The notes below the pieces were generated by a model. The model saw only the letters and a list, made by a program, of their open reading frames with translations. It was not told the DNA's origin and made no database searches. DNA of 61,472 bases from Paenibacillus alginolyticus DSM 5050 = NBRC 15375 (lineage in GTDB: Bacteria; Bacillota; Bacilli; Paenibacillales; NBRC-103111), in contig NZ_AUGY01000049.1 in NCBI RefSeq assembly GCF_000422905.1, positions 1 to 61,472 on the forward strand. The letters are read 5' to 3'. Made by a program: the position numbers and the translations under genes. Each line of letters starts with the position of its first letter. Position 1 is the stretch's first letter. Positions 1 to 7,985 of the stretch are shown piece after piece.

Positions 1-230
1 CCATCTATAAGCCACAGATTGCTCCGTGTTTCATAATTCTCTCATGCGAGAAAACCAGTTATCCGGTCTTAGCTATCGTTTCCGATAGTTATCCCGATCT
101 TATAGGCAGGTTACCTACGTGTTACTCACCCGTCCGCCGCTAGCTTACCCCGAAGGGTAAACCCGCTCGACTTGCATGTATTAGGCACGCCGCCAGCGTT
201 CGTCCTGAGCCAGGATCAAACTCTCCATAA
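1..230 (-). rRNA. rrs: 16S ribosomal RNA, 5' end only (runs off the left edge)
   Basis: The complement starts with the universal 16S 5' sequence GAGTTTGATCCTGGCTCAG and continues through the first variable region, including the segment ending in GGCGGACGGGTGAGTAACACG. About 230 bases of roughly 1,550 are inside the window, and the rest lies to the left. Helix sequences look intact. It is the first gene of an rrn operon transcribed leftwards, driven by the tandem promoters at about 394-529. Confidence 0.98.
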
Positions 231-393
231 TAGTAAAACTATTTGAAAGCTTAATTGCTCATTTGCGTTGCTAGCGAGATTTTGCAATCTCTTTTGAACG
301 ATTTCTCGTTCGTGCTTACTCACTCGTTGTTCAGTTTTCAAAGATCAATATTCTCTCTTATTTCTTCGCCATCCGTTTAGCGGCGACTTTTTT
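231..393 (-). other. rrn leader with boxA-like antitermination/processing signal
   Basis: This transcribed leader lies between the proximal rrn promoter and 16S and contains no gene. On the minus strand a boxA-like stretch, TGATCTTTGAAAACTGAAC, lies at about 329-347. It matches the CTTTGAAAACT motif common in Bacillales rrn leaders. A complementary stretch, CTAGTTTTCAAGG, occurs in the 23S-5S spacer at the right edge of the window (near 61438-61452). That fits base pairing between leader and downstream spacers during pre-rRNA processing. The role is inferred from known rrn leaders. Confidence 0.65.
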
Positions 394-423
394 AATATAC
401 CACATCGACCTAGATGATTGCAA
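394..423 (-). promoter_or_regulatory. rrn proximal promoter (sigma-A)
   Basis: On the minus strand a -35 TTGCAA (418-423) and a -10 TATATT (394-399) are separated by 18 bases. An A-rich stretch lies directly upstream (about 425-445), like an UP element. It sits about 165 bases before 16S, as expected for the promoter nearer the gene in a tandem rrn pair. Confidence 0.75.
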
Positions 424-499
424 GTATTTTTTTGAAGAATTAGTAAAACCTCATCTTCACAATCAACTTGTTATTCTTCTTTTCGAAGGGGCGAGTTAT

Positions 500-529
500 A
501 AAATACCATAGGATGAGAGGGTAAGTCAA
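500..529 (-). promoter_or_regulatory. rrn distal promoter (sigma-A)
   Basis: On the minus strand TTGACT (524-529) and TATTTT (500-505) are spaced by 18 bases. The -10 lies 106 bases upstream of the proximal rrn -10, the usual tandem arrangement for Bacillales rRNA operons. The -35 overlaps the stem and loop of the inverted repeat at 516-542. Confidence 0.6.
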
Positions 530-551
530 GCACTTACCCTCTATTTTTTTT
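516..551 (+). terminator. Intrinsic terminator facing right, inside the rrn promoter region
   Basis: A perfect 10-bp stem (AGAGGGTAAG and its complement, arms 516-525 and 533-542) has a 7-base loop and is followed on the plus strand by A and eight T residues. The T tract is only on the plus side, so it should stop rightward (antisense) transcription. On the minus strand the same hairpin begins at the stop codon of the small gene at 541-771, and no T tract follows it. Confidence 0.6.
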
Positions 552-771
552 GCGCTTGATAGTTACGGTTTCTTGCATACTTTGATATTTCCTTTGGCGT
601 CGCTATGCGAGCATACATCCGGAAGATCACTTTATATCTGGATTCTATGGCCCCTTTAATCTCTTGATCAATTCTTTTGTCATTGAGATCGAACAACATT
701 TCATCTAATTCTTTACGAAGTACATAATCCAACTCTCTGCATTCCCGATCATTGAACAAGAATCCGAGCAT
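541..771 (-). CDS. Small conserved hypothetical protein upstream of rrn
   Basis: The gene encodes 76 residues starting at an internal ATG (protein begins MLGFLFNDRECREL). A longer in-frame TTG start at 783 exists but would leave almost no gap to the GAGAGGGG stretch that could act as the ribosome-binding site. The protein is small, highly charged and largely helical. It has one Cys, no signal peptide and no membrane segment. I recognise it only as a conserved small protein of Paenibacillus-type genomes, without a known function. It reads towards the rrn operon, and its stop codon abuts the hairpin at 516-542. Confidence 0.6.
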   Translation of the reverse strand: MLGFLFNDRECRELDYVLRKELDEMLFDLNDKRIDQEIKGAIESRYKVIFRMYARIATPKEISKYARNRNYQAQKK

Positions 772-922
772 ACATCCATCCAAACCCCTCTCGACTGTAG
801 AGATTTATGGCACTTACAGTTTGATTCAAAGAAGAGCCGACCTTTATGCGATCCGCTCTCCTTACCGTTTTACTGTTATGCTCAGATTTTGCCATTTTTA
901 TGACAAAACTTTTGAAAATATT

Positions 923-1534
923 TTACAGATGCACCAACCAGTATGTAAGTGTACTTTCAATAATTGCAGCAAAGAGCAGCAGTATTACGATAGATACGAT
1001 TAATGGCTTTGTTAGATGGAGTGTTTTAATAAGCTCCGCACGAGCTGTTTTATATTTATCAGGTACAAAAATCTGTGCTCCTGACTTCCAAACTAACATA
1101 CCTAATTTAAGTCCATATGCACAGGCAATTAAAATGACCGGAATCTCTATGATACCATGCGGAAGAATTCCCCTCAGAACAATGGACAGTGTGCTTTCAT
1201 GCGTTTGTAAGGACAGTACATATCCGAGTATCATCCCATTAGCAATCAACATAAAAAGTGGCAGAACGCCAAGTAATAGGCCAAGAAAGATAATGACCAC
1301 AGACTTAATGGCATTATTTAGAAAGATGAAAATAAAAAACCATAGTTGGGGATTTTCCTTATTACTTAGGGATTGACTTAATGATTTAAGCCCTTGCATC
1401 TGACCTTCTAAAAAGTGTGAAAATTGCGCTGAATTCACCCAACCTAGATAAAGACTAAACCCAAAAACTAAAACGACAACGATGAAGTAATGTTTCATTT
1501 CTTTAAAATGTTGGAACAATGGTCGAAATCTCAT
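923..1534 (-). CDS. SpoIIM-family (stage II sporulation protein M-like) membrane protein
   Basis: The 203-residue protein has about five hydrophobic segments, roughly residues 14-32, 65-85, 88-115, 122-145 and 178-198. Between them lies the family's Gly- and Pro-rich stretch (LRGILPHGIIEIPVIL). SpoIIM-type proteins are membrane proteins. In B. subtilis SpoIIM takes part in septal peptidoglycan degradation and engulfment with SpoIID and SpoIIP. This copy is divergent and sits next to pdaB, so it is better called SpoIIM-like than spoIIM itself. The start is the ATG at 1534, with GGAGGG seven bases before it. The upstream in-frame start at 1561 has no such site. It is divergent from pdaB. Confidence 0.8.
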   Translation of the reverse strand: MRFRPLFQHFKEMKHYFIVVVLVFGFSLYLGWVNSAQFSHFLEGQMQGLKSLSQSLSNKENPQLWFFIFIFLNNAIKSVVIIFLGLLLGVLPLFMLIANGMILGYVLSLQTHESTLSIVLRGILPHGIIEIPVILIACAYGLKLGMLVWKSGAQIFVPDKYKTARAELIKTLHLTKPLIVSIVILLLFAAIIESTLTYWLVHL

Positions 1535-1557
1535 TTTGGTTCCCTCCAATTTCGGAA

Positions 1558-1585
1558 GCATAAGTACTGTGTACGAGCATACATT
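1558..1585 (+). promoter_or_regulatory. Candidate sigma-E promoter of pdaB
   Basis: A GCATA -35 (1558-1562) and a CATACATT -10 (1578-1585) are spaced by 15 bases. The -10 matches the sigma-E consensus CATACAnT exactly. In B. subtilis pdaB is a mother-cell, sigma-E-dependent gene. The site lies about 60 bases before the pdaB start. Confidence 0.65.
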
Positions 1586-1647
1586 ATTTACAAAAGAGTA
1601 TACAAGCCTTGCCCGTATGTAAGGCTTAGAGGAGGTACAAGCTATTC

Positions 1648-2430
1648 ATGAACTACTTTTTCGTTGTAAATGCTCGTAAGTTTAAACAATATGTATTTAT
1701 CGCGCTTGCCATTGTGTTCGCTGCTGCTATTGTTTATTCGGAACAAAGCAATGTTTCCGTATTTTCCACTGCAGAGCCCTCCGCTATCTATAGCGTGCAG
1801 ACCGAAAGAAAAGTCATTGCCCTGACCTTTGATATTTCATGGGGCGAGAAGCGTGCAGAACCTATTTTGAATATTCTCAAGGAAAAAGGTGTGAAGAATG
1901 CAACCTTCTTCCTATCCTCTCCGTGGAGCAAAAGCCACCCAGAGATTGTGGAACATATCAAAAAGGATGGTTTCGAAATTGGAAGCCATGGCAACAAACA
2001 CGATAATTATAGTACGCTAAGTGATGAAGAAATACGCAAACAAATTACTACAGCCCATGGCATTTTAACGGAATTGATCGGAAAAGAACCGAACCTAATC
2101 CGCCTTCCTAACGGTGACTTTGACAAACGAGTGCTTCGAATTGCAGATGATTTGGGATATTCGGTTATCCAATGGGACACTGACTCTCAAGACTGGTTAA
2201 ACAAAGGTGTTGATACCATCATTAACCGTGTAGTAACCAAAGCGCATCCAGGCGATATTGTGTTACTGCATGCCAGCGATTCGTCTCAACAAACACACGA
2301 GGCCTTACCAGTTATCATTGAGCAGTTAAGAGCTAAAGGATACGAATTCGTTACGGTTAGTGAGCTAATCAAACAAACCCAGGTGGAGACCAAACCAGTT
2401 GAAGACCAAGCAATGAAACATATTAATTAA
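1648..2430 (+). CDS. pdaB: PdaB polysaccharide deacetylase-family sporulation protein
   Basis: The 260-residue protein has an N-terminal hydrophobic anchor (about residues 12-31) followed by a NodB-type polysaccharide deacetylase fold. The motifs visible are TFDISWG (60-66), SHGNKH (113-118), RLPNGDFD, WDTDSQDW and VLLHAS. As in other PdaB proteins, the usual TFDDG is replaced by TFD-I-S-WG, so the second catalytic Asp is absent. In B. subtilis PdaB is needed to maintain spores after late sporulation. GAGGAGGT precedes the ATG. It is convergent with kbaA and shares a terminator with it. Confidence 0.93.
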   Translation: MNYFFVVNARKFKQYVFIALAIVFAAAIVYSEQSNVSVFSTAEPSAIYSVQTERKVIALTFDISWGEKRAEPILNILKEKGVKNATFFLSSPWSKSHPEIVEHIKKDGFEIGSHGNKHDNYSTLSDEEIRKQITTAHGILTELIGKEPNLIRLPNGDFDKRVLRIADDLGYSVIQWDTDSQDWLNKGVDTIINRVVTKAHPGDIVLLHASDSSQQTHEALPVIIEQLRAKGYEFVTVSELIKQTQVETKPVEDQAMKHIN

Positions 2431-2448
2431 TGAGCTGATCTCAGATTC

Positions 2449-2478
2449 AAAAAAGAGCTAATTATATTAGCTCTTTTT
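2449..2478. terminator. Bidirectional terminator between pdaB and kbaA
   Basis: The hairpin AAAAAGAGCTAAT-tat-ATTAGCTCTTTTT has a 13-bp stem, with a T run for pdaB on the plus strand and A/T runs on both sides. It overlaps the last codons of kbaA (stop at 2467). Confidence 0.85.
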
Positions 2479-3063
2479 GTTATCCAATATTTTATGTAGA
2501 ATCAAAATTTGCCATGCATTACAAACAAGTAACGGAGCCAACATAAAAAGACTTGAAGCTGCGTTATCTAGCTTTAATGCAGGTACGGCTTCAAGAACCG
2601 AAACAGCGCACATAAAGAACAGCGTTGGGATAAAAGCATTCCTATTCGTCATCTTTACCTTCCAATAAGCAACTGCTATGGAAATTACCAATATGATTAC
2701 TGGCAAAACGGTGTAACTCAAAACGGATCCTGTACCCTCAAAATTAGTCATTCTCAAATAAACGAGGTCAAACAAGACAACAATGACGACAGCCAATTGC
2801 AGAAGATCCCATACCGTCTTGGATCGGATGATACCCGCAGCAATAAACCTGACTATCAGATAGGCAAAAAAGCCCATTTGGCTCAGAACGCTTATTGTCG
2901 CACCACCAAGCAGCATATTTAAAACGTTAAATCCTACTGCCGAGAGCCCCATAACTGAAAATTCTTTGTCGGAATATTGTAAGATGAGTCCAATCCCTAT
3001 AGATACAATCATTCCTAATAACAGTGTTGTCCAAAATAAGTGAAACCACTTCCGCAGCGTCAA
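2467..3063 (-). CDS. kbaA: KbaA, KinB-signalling pathway activation protein
   Basis: This is an integral membrane protein of 198 residues with about six hydrophobic segments. In B. subtilis KbaA is required for KinB kinase signalling into the sporulation phosphorelay. The position between gerD and pdaB and the 198-residue length match B. subtilis KbaA. The start chosen is the TTG at 3063, eight bases after GGAGGT. The upstream in-frame TTG at 3069 would leave only two bases. The sequence itself is weakly conserved, so the name rests partly on context. Confidence 0.82.
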   Translation of the reverse strand: MTLRKWFHLFWTTLLLGMIVSIGIGLILQYSDKEFSVMGLSAVGFNVLNMLLGGATISVLSQMGFFAYLIVRFIAAGIIRSKTVWDLLQLAVVIVVLFDLVYLRMTNFEGTGSVLSYTVLPVIILVISIAVAYWKVKMTNRNAFIPTLFFMCAVSVLEAVPALKLDNAASSLFMLAPLLVCNAWQILILHKILDNKKS

Positions 3064-3138
3064 GATCAATTACCTCCATACTTCAACTCTAATTGTTAAT
3101 TGTACCAACGTTTACGATAAAAAGCCAATGAATAACCC

Positions 3139-3167
3139 TTATAATCTATCCCGAACCACACATACTA
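3139..3167 (+). promoter_or_regulatory. Possible sigma-G promoter of gerD
   Basis: CATACTA (3161-3167) fits the sigma-G -10 consensus CATnnTA. A weak -35-like TTATA lies 17 bases upstream (3139-3143). gerD is a forespore, sigma-G-dependent gene in B. subtilis. The -35 match is poor, so this is tentative. Confidence 0.35.
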
Positions 3168-3201
3168 ACAACTATTAAGCTAGGGAAGGGAGCATGCTTT
3201 T

Positions 3202-4014
3202 ATGTCCATAACAAATCTGAGAAAGCTGCAAGTCCTACCACTCATTTCTATCGCTTTACTTCTCGCTTCGTGTGGATCAGATAGTTCATCAAAAGGTCAA
3301 GGTCAATCTCAAGCTAACACGTATAAAGAACAAAAGACCATGATTCTTGATATCTTGAAGTCAGAGGATGGGAAGAAAGCAATCAGTGCAGCAAACCGCA
3401 GTATAATGAATGGTGATGTAGGAGCCACCGGTGTAGCTGGACAATCTCAAATCAAACTTTTGTCTGCAAATGAATCTTTGCAGCTGCAGATGGCAGTTAA
3501 GGATGTACTCACAGCAAAAGAGAATAACGCGTTCCTCACGGATATGATGAAAGACCCTAAATTTGCCGGTGATTTTGCTAAGTCAATCCACACAGAGACC
3601 AAACAGATGTTCAAAGAGCTTTTAAAAGACCCGCAATATCAAAAATCACTCATTGATGTTATGAAAAACCCTGATTATGAAAAGATGATGCTGGATGTCA
3701 TGAAAACTGCCGCATACCGCCAGCAAATGATGACAGTCATGGAAGAATCGATCCAGAGTCCTTTGTTCCGCTCACATCTTGTTGACCTTCTAAAGGCAGC
3801 TATAGCACAACAAAGTAAACCCGATCAAATGCCTACAGCTAAAAGTGCTCAACAAAAGGGCGGAGATAGCGGTGGTAAATCAGATAGCAGTGGAGATAGC
3901 GGCGGAGACAGCAGTGGAGGAGACAAAAAGAAAGATCAGAAAAGTGATTCGGGAGACTCCCAAAAGCAAGACAGCGGAAAGAAAAAGGATGACTTCAGCT
4001 CTTCAGATTCTTAA
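3202..4014 (+). CDS. gerD: GerD spore germination lipoprotein
   Basis: The 270-residue precursor has a signal peptide and the lipobox LLASC (Cys24 lipidated). A helical core of about 170 residues has repeated KDP- and KNP-containing segments. The C-terminal tail of about 60 residues is made almost entirely of Ser, Gly, Asp and Lys. GerD is the inner spore-membrane lipoprotein needed for rapid nutrient germination through GerA-type receptors and for forming the germinosome. It is convergent with salA and shares a terminator with it, the same arrangement as in B. subtilis. The low-complexity tail is usual for Paenibacillus-type GerD but variable. Confidence 0.92.
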   Translation: MSITNLRKLQVLPLISIALLLASCGSDSSSKGQGQSQANTYKEQKTMILDILKSEDGKKAISAANRSIMNGDVGATGVAGQSQIKLLSANESLQLQMAVKDVLTAKENNAFLTDMMKDPKFAGDFAKSIHTETKQMFKELLKDPQYQKSLIDVMKNPDYEKMMLDVMKTAAYRQQMMTVMEESIQSPLFRSHLVDLLKAAIAQQSKPDQMPTAKSAQQKGGDSGGKSDSSGDSGGDSSGGDKKKDQKSDSGDSQKQDSGKKKDDFSSSDS

Positions 4015-4024
4015 ATATGAAATT

Positions 4025-4059
4025 AAAAGGGCACACGGATTTCTCCGTATGCCCTTTTA
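4025..4059. terminator. Bidirectional terminator between gerD and salA
   Basis: The stem AAAAGGGCACACGGA-tttct-CCGTATGCCCTTTT has a single mismatch and A/T tracts on both sides. It lies in the 48-base gap between the convergent genes. Confidence 0.88.
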
Positions 4060-4062
4060 TAT

Positions 4063-5157
4063 CTATTGCTCTAATTTAGTAATGATGCTCGCAGCCATGT
4101 CCAAATAGATTTGTCCAGCTTTAGAGTCTGACTTGTAAACAGATGGTGAATAATCGATTTCCGAGACGTGATTGTCAGGTGCTCCAAGCGGAATCTGCGC
4201 TAATAATTCACTATGCAAATCGTCCGCAAGTCTAGCACCGCCGCCCTTACCGAATACGTAATCTATGCTGCCATCTTTACATTCATAATAGGACATGTTC
4301 TCGACAATACCTAGAATTTCATGGTTAGTTTGAATGGCCATCGCACCTGCTCTAGCAGCTACAAAAGCCGCTGTGGCATGTGGTGTTGTCACAATCACTT
4401 CTTTACTTTGCGGGATGAGCTGATGTACATCTAGCGCTACATCTCCCGTTCCCGGAGGAAGATCCAGAAGGATGTATTCAACATCTCCCCAATTAACTTC
4501 ATTGAAGAAATTGCGAAGCATTTTCCCCAGCATAGGACCACGCCAAACGACAGGCGCGTTATCTTGAACAAAGAAGCCCATAGAGATTACTTTTACACCA
4601 AATTTCTCAACTGGCATAATGACATTATCGACAAGCTTCGGCTGTTCTTCTATGCCCATCATATCGGGGATACTGAAACCATATATATCAGCATCGATGA
4701 TTCCTACTTTTTTCCCTTGGCGGGCTAAGGCAACGGCTAAGTTAACAGTCACAGTTGATTTACCCACACCACCCTTGCCACTTGCAACAGCTATAAATTC
4801 AACTGTAGAGGCTTCTCCCAAAATAGGTTGTTCGATTGGCGGTTGAATAGGTTGAGTTTTCTTCTCTGCAGCCGGTTGAACCGCATCTTTAATTTGATTA
4901 CGCTCATAATCAGTCATGAGTCTGAAGCGAATATGTACTTGCGCTATACCCAATTTTTCTAAAGTTTGCTGAATATAAACCTTTGCTTTCTCTTTGAACG
5001 CCTCATCCTCGGTCGTGACAATTAAGCTTAAAGATACGTTATTATCTTTAAACATGACATCTCTAACTAAATTAAGTTCCACAACGCTTTTATTGTAATG
5101 AGGTTCCACAAGAGGTTGTAACGCTTCTAATAGTTGTTCTTTATTTATCATAGCCAC
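4063..5157 (-). CDS. salA: SalA/Mrp family P-loop ATPase (Fe-S carrier type)
   Basis: The 364-residue protein has an N-terminal MIP18/DUF59-like domain (about 1-90), a Pro- and Gln-rich linker (about 93-115) and a MinD-like ATPase domain with SGKGGVGKST at 126-135. This is the Mrp/ApbC/NBP35 family of Fe-S cluster carriers. In B. subtilis the orthologue SalA regulates scoC and so exoprotease expression. The C-terminal CxxC seen in many ApbC proteins is replaced by a single Cys in the YYECKDGS segment. The start is uncertain between GTG 5157 and ATG 5151, because AAAGG lies close to the GTG. Confidence 0.9.
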   Translation of the reverse strand: MAMINKEQLLEALQPLVEPHYNKSVVELNLVRDVMFKDNNVSLSLIVTTEDEAFKEKAKVYIQQTLEKLGIAQVHIRFRLMTDYERNQIKDAVQPAAEKKTQPIQPPIEQPILGEASTVEFIAVASGKGGVGKSTVTVNLAVALARQGKKVGIIDADIYGFSIPDMMGIEEQPKLVDNVIMPVEKFGVKVISMGFFVQDNAPVVWRGPMLGKMLRNFFNEVNWGDVEYILLDLPPGTGDVALDVHQLIPQSKEVIVTTPHATAAFVAARAGAMAIQTNHEILGIVENMSYYECKDGSIDYVFGKGGGARLADDLHSELLAQIPLGAPDNHVSEIDYSPSVYKSDSKAGQIYLDMAASIITKLEQ

Positions 5158-5194
5158 ACCATACCTTTATTCGGACATTGTAATTGTGGCTTTA

Positions 5195-5209
5195 ATTATA
5201 ACACATTTT
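5195..5209 (-). promoter_or_regulatory. Extended -10 promoter before salA
   Basis: TGTTATAAT on the minus strand (-10 TATAAT at 5195-5200, with the TG extension) lies about 40 bases before salA, just after the cwlD stop codon. No convincing -35 is seen, as is usual for extended -10 promoters. Confidence 0.5.
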
Positions 5210-5211
5210 GA

Positions 5212-5967
5212 TTAAGAACCCACTTTTTCCCCCGCATAAAATCTTAAGATCCCTTGATAGACAGATGCTGCCACCATCTTCTGATATTTCTCATTTGCAA
5301 GAAGTCTTGCTTCTTCTGGATTTGATAGGAAACCCACTTCTACAAGTGCGCTCGGAATTTTCAACGTTTTCAATAAGTAAACAGTCTTGTCCGCCTGTTT
5401 GGCAACACGATCCGTATTCTCTAAGTTCTTCTTTAACTCCGATTGAATGAGTGCAGCTAAATTAGGGTTATTCGGATTATTCGGATAATAGAACGTTTGT
5501 GCGCCTCTCCATTTCTGAGAAGGTATGCTGTTTAAATGCACACTAAGAAACATATCCGCATTATTCTCATTGATGAGATCGGCTCGGTTGTGGAGATCTT
5601 GCGTCTTTCTTTTACTATATCCCTTCGTGCCGGATTCAGCCAAGTCGGTATCCGTTTCCCTTGTCATAATGACTATCGCACCCGCCTGCTGCAAATAATC
5701 GCGAATATGAAGTGTGATCGCTAAATTGATATCTTTCTCAACAACTCCTTCCTTACTGGCTGCTCCACCATCAGGTCCACCATGACCAGCATCCAGAGCA
5801 ATTGTTTTACCTGACAAAGGTAAAGTCCAATCCGACCAAGTACTCGTTGCCGGCAGCTCATAGGCATAGATGAAAACGACAAGTCCAACCAGCAAGGTCG
5901 AGAGAACAAGCTTAAGACTACTGTTAAAAGTTAGCCAAACGACCAGCCTCTTCTTCCTTTTGCGCAT
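5212..5967 (-). CDS. cwlD: CwlD N-acetylmuramoyl-L-alanine amidase (spore cortex)
   Basis: The protein has 251 residues: a basic N-terminus, one membrane anchor (about 17-36) and an amidase_3 domain. Zinc and catalytic residues are visible as DAGHGGPDGG (His62), the Glu in VVEKDINL, the His in SVHLNS and the Glu in ALVEVGFLSN. CwlD, with PdaA, makes the muramic-delta-lactam of spore cortex peptidoglycan, which germination lytic enzymes recognise. The start is the ATG at 5967, after GAGGTGG. The earlier in-frame start at 6006 lacks a ribosome-binding site and overlaps the candidate promoter. Confidence 0.95.
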   Translation of the reverse strand: MRKRKKRLVVWLTFNSSLKLVLSTLLVGLVVFIYAYELPATSTWSDWTLPLSGKTIALDAGHGGPDGGAASKEGVVEKDINLAITLHIRDYLQQAGAIVIMTRETDTDLAESGTKGYSKRKTQDLHNRADLINENNADMFLSVHLNSIPSQKWRGAQTFYYPNNPNNPNLAALIQSELKKNLENTDRVAKQADKTVYLLKTLKIPSALVEVGFLSNPEEARLLANEKYQKMVAASVYQGILRFYAGEKVGS

Positions 5968-6004
5968 AAAAAAATCCACCTCTGTTCCCCATAGACTCTG
6001 TATC

Positions 6005-6034
6005 ATCTATATGGGACAGGGTGGACAAATATAC
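6005..6034 (-). promoter_or_regulatory. Candidate sigma-E-type promoter of cwlD
   Basis: On the minus strand GTATATT (6028-6034) and CATATAGAT (6005-6013) are spaced by 14 bases, which resembles the sigma-E consensus. It sits in the short sat-cwlD gap. cwlD is sporulation-controlled in B. subtilis. Confidence 0.45.
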
Positions 6035-6039
6035 CTTAC

Positions 6040-7212
6040 TTAAACTTGATATTCAGGGTCTCTTAGACCTTCAATAAGAACCTGTGCAACTTCAGGACGA
6101 GTAAACTCAGGAGGCGGGCATTGACCGTCTCTAAGCAATCCACGAACCTTCGTGCCAGACAGATGCATATGGTGGGACTTATCATGAGGACAAGTTTTAC
6201 TAGATGCCATATTGCCACATTTGGTACAAAAGAAACTGTGTTCAAAGAACAATGGAGTAATCCCGATTTCTTCTGCTGTAAAATTACTGAAAATCTCTTG
6301 TGCTTCATATGTGCCGTAATAATCGCCAACACCCGCGTGGTCGCGTCCTACGATGAAATGCGTACAACCATAGTTTCTACGCACAATAGCGTGCAAAATC
6401 GCCTCACGAGGACCTGCATAACGCATAGCAGCCGGATATACACCTAAGAAAGTCCGATCCTTCGGATAGTAGTTCTCGAGCAGTACCAAGTAACTTTTCA
6501 TACGTACATCTGCAGATATATCATCGGATTTCGTCTCACCAACAAGCGGATTAAGGAAAAGGGCATCCACGATTTCCATGGCCGACTTTTGAATGTATTC
6601 ATGAGCTCGGTGGACTGGGTTACGCGTTTGAAAACCAACAACAGTTTTCCACCCATTTTCCGCAAAAATGCGGCGTGTTTCGGACGGGTCGAAGTAAAAC
6701 TCTTCAAATTTCTTAGGTTTTGGTCGGTTAAGCAGTTGGATAGGGCCTCCGATATTCGTAGAAGAACGCGAGAAGAGTTTATCTGCGCCTGGGTGAGCCA
6801 TGTCATCCGTTTTGAAGACTTTAACTGCTTCATTCGTTTGATCAACTTTGTAGATACTTGTGGTGTCTAAAATAGCATAAACAATGTTATCCTCATCGCC
6901 AACAAGCGCTACTTGCTCTCCGATCGTGATGGTAGCTGCAAAATCAGGAGCAATGGACAGCGTAATTGGAATGCTCCATACTGTTCCATGCGTCAGACGC
7001 ATAGTTTCAACTACAGAGTTGTAGTTTTCCTCATCCATAAAACCGGTAAGCGGTGAGAAAGCTCCTACTGCAATAAGATCCAGATCAGAAATCGTCCAAG
7101 AATTTACCCGGATTTGTTTCAAAGACGCCGCGCGTTTGAGCAGCTCTTCTCTTTGTTCTGCGGGAACCAATCGATTGATTAATTCGCCGCCATGCGGTTT
7201 GATCGTAGGCAT
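6040..7212 (-). CDS. sat: Sulfate adenylyltransferase (ATP sulfurylase)
   Basis: The 390-residue enzyme makes adenosine 5'-phosphosulfate (APS) from sulfate and ATP. It has the ATP-sulfurylase motif QTRNPVHRAHEY (195-206) and the downstream GRDHAGVG. The C-terminal region has a Cys/His cluster (FCTKCG...KTCPHDKSHH) that fits a bound metal. The length fits the single-domain bacterial or archaeal type, with no fused APS kinase. GGAGGTG precedes the ATG. It follows cysH by 27 bases and shares its promoter. No APS kinase gene is nearby, which agrees with direct APS reduction by CysH. Confidence 0.96.
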   Translation of the reverse strand: MPTIKPHGGELINRLVPAEQREELLKRAASLKQIRVNSWTISDLDLIAVGAFSPLTGFMDEENYNSVVETMRLTHGTVWSIPITLSIAPDFAATITIGEQVALVGDEDNIVYAILDTTSIYKVDQTNEAVKVFKTDDMAHPGADKLFSRSSTNIGGPIQLLNRPKPKKFEEFYFDPSETRRIFAENGWKTVVGFQTRNPVHRAHEYIQKSAMEIVDALFLNPLVGETKSDDISADVRMKSYLVLLENYYPKDRTFLGVYPAAMRYAGPREAILHAIVRRNYGCTHFIVGRDHAGVGDYYGTYEAQEIFSNFTAEEIGITPLFFEHSFFCTKCGNMASSKTCPHDKSHHMHLSGTKVRGLLRDGQCPPPEFTRPEVAQVLIEGLRDPEYQV

Positions 7213-7239
7213 CTACTAGCACCTCCATCATTTCGCTTC

Positions 7240-7932
7240 TTATTTATGAAGTCCGCATTCCGTTTTCTCGATGTTTGCCCAACGACCAGCACGCGGATCT
7301 TCACCTTCTGCCACTTGGCGTGTGCAGTGTGTGCAGCCTATACTTGGGTAATTGCGGTCATGCAGCGGGTTGTAAATGACATCGTTCTCGCGAATGTAAT
7401 TCCATACATCTTCGGAAGTCCAACTTGCAAGTGGATTAAACTTAATAAGACCGAATTTCACATCGTATTCCACTTTTTTCGCATTTGCACGAGTAGGCGC
7501 TTGGTCGCGGCGAATTCCTGTGATCCATGCGTCATAGTTTTTAAGAACGTCCGTTAGTGGATCCACTTTACGAATGTTGCAGCATTGGTTTGCATCGCTT
7601 TTCCATAGCTCATCGCCATATTTCTCAGCCTGCTCATCAAGCGTAAGCTTTGGCAATACCTGTACGAATTTAGTGCCATAATGCTGTTCTAGGCGATCTC
7701 TCGTTTCATAAGTTTCTGGGAAATGCACATTTGTATCCAAGTAAAAAATATCTACATTTGGACTAATCTTTTGGAGCATGTCAACGAGCACAACATCCTC
7801 AGCACCGAAACTGCACGCCAGCGTCAAGCTAGCATATGTTTCAACCGCTAATTTCAAAACTGCTTGCGCTGATTGATTTTCAAATTCTTCAGCAGCTTTC
7901 GTAACAAACGCTTCTTTTTCAAAAAGATTCAT
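7240..7932 (-). CDS. cysH: Phosphoadenylyl/adenylyl-sulfate reductase (APS-type)
   Basis: The 230-residue enzyme reduces activated sulfate to sulfite with thioredoxin. The catalytic Cys is in KTECGLH (C226). The CC pair at 117-118 and the CTHC at 200-203 are the four cysteines that bind a [4Fe-4S] cluster in assimilatory APS reductases. They are absent from the enterobacterial PAPS type. It should therefore accept APS directly, as shown for the B. subtilis enzyme family. It is first in a two-gene unit with sat and has its own promoter after the rpsI terminator. GGAGGT precedes the ATG. Confidence 0.95.
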   Translation of the reverse strand: MNLFEKEAFVTKAAEEFENQSAQAVLKLAVETYASLTLACSFGAEDVVLVDMLQKISPNVDIFYLDTNVHFPETYETRDRLEQHYGTKFVQVLPKLTLDEQAEKYGDELWKSDANQCCNIRKVDPLTDVLKNYDAWITGIRRDQAPTRANAKKVEYDVKFGLIKFNPLASWTSEDVWNYIRENDVIYNPLHDRNYPSIGCTHCTRQVAEGEDPRAGRWANIEKTECGLHK

Positions 7933-7985
7933 AATATTACCTCCGCTTATTTAATTCCGAGTGATATCGTATGATTTATAAGTCA

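Noticed and set aside
752..1376. Two overlapping plus-strand open frames opposite the SpoIIM-like gene
   Set aside because: They are antisense to a gene with membrane-protein character and a good start site. They have no such site themselves and no recognisable protein features.
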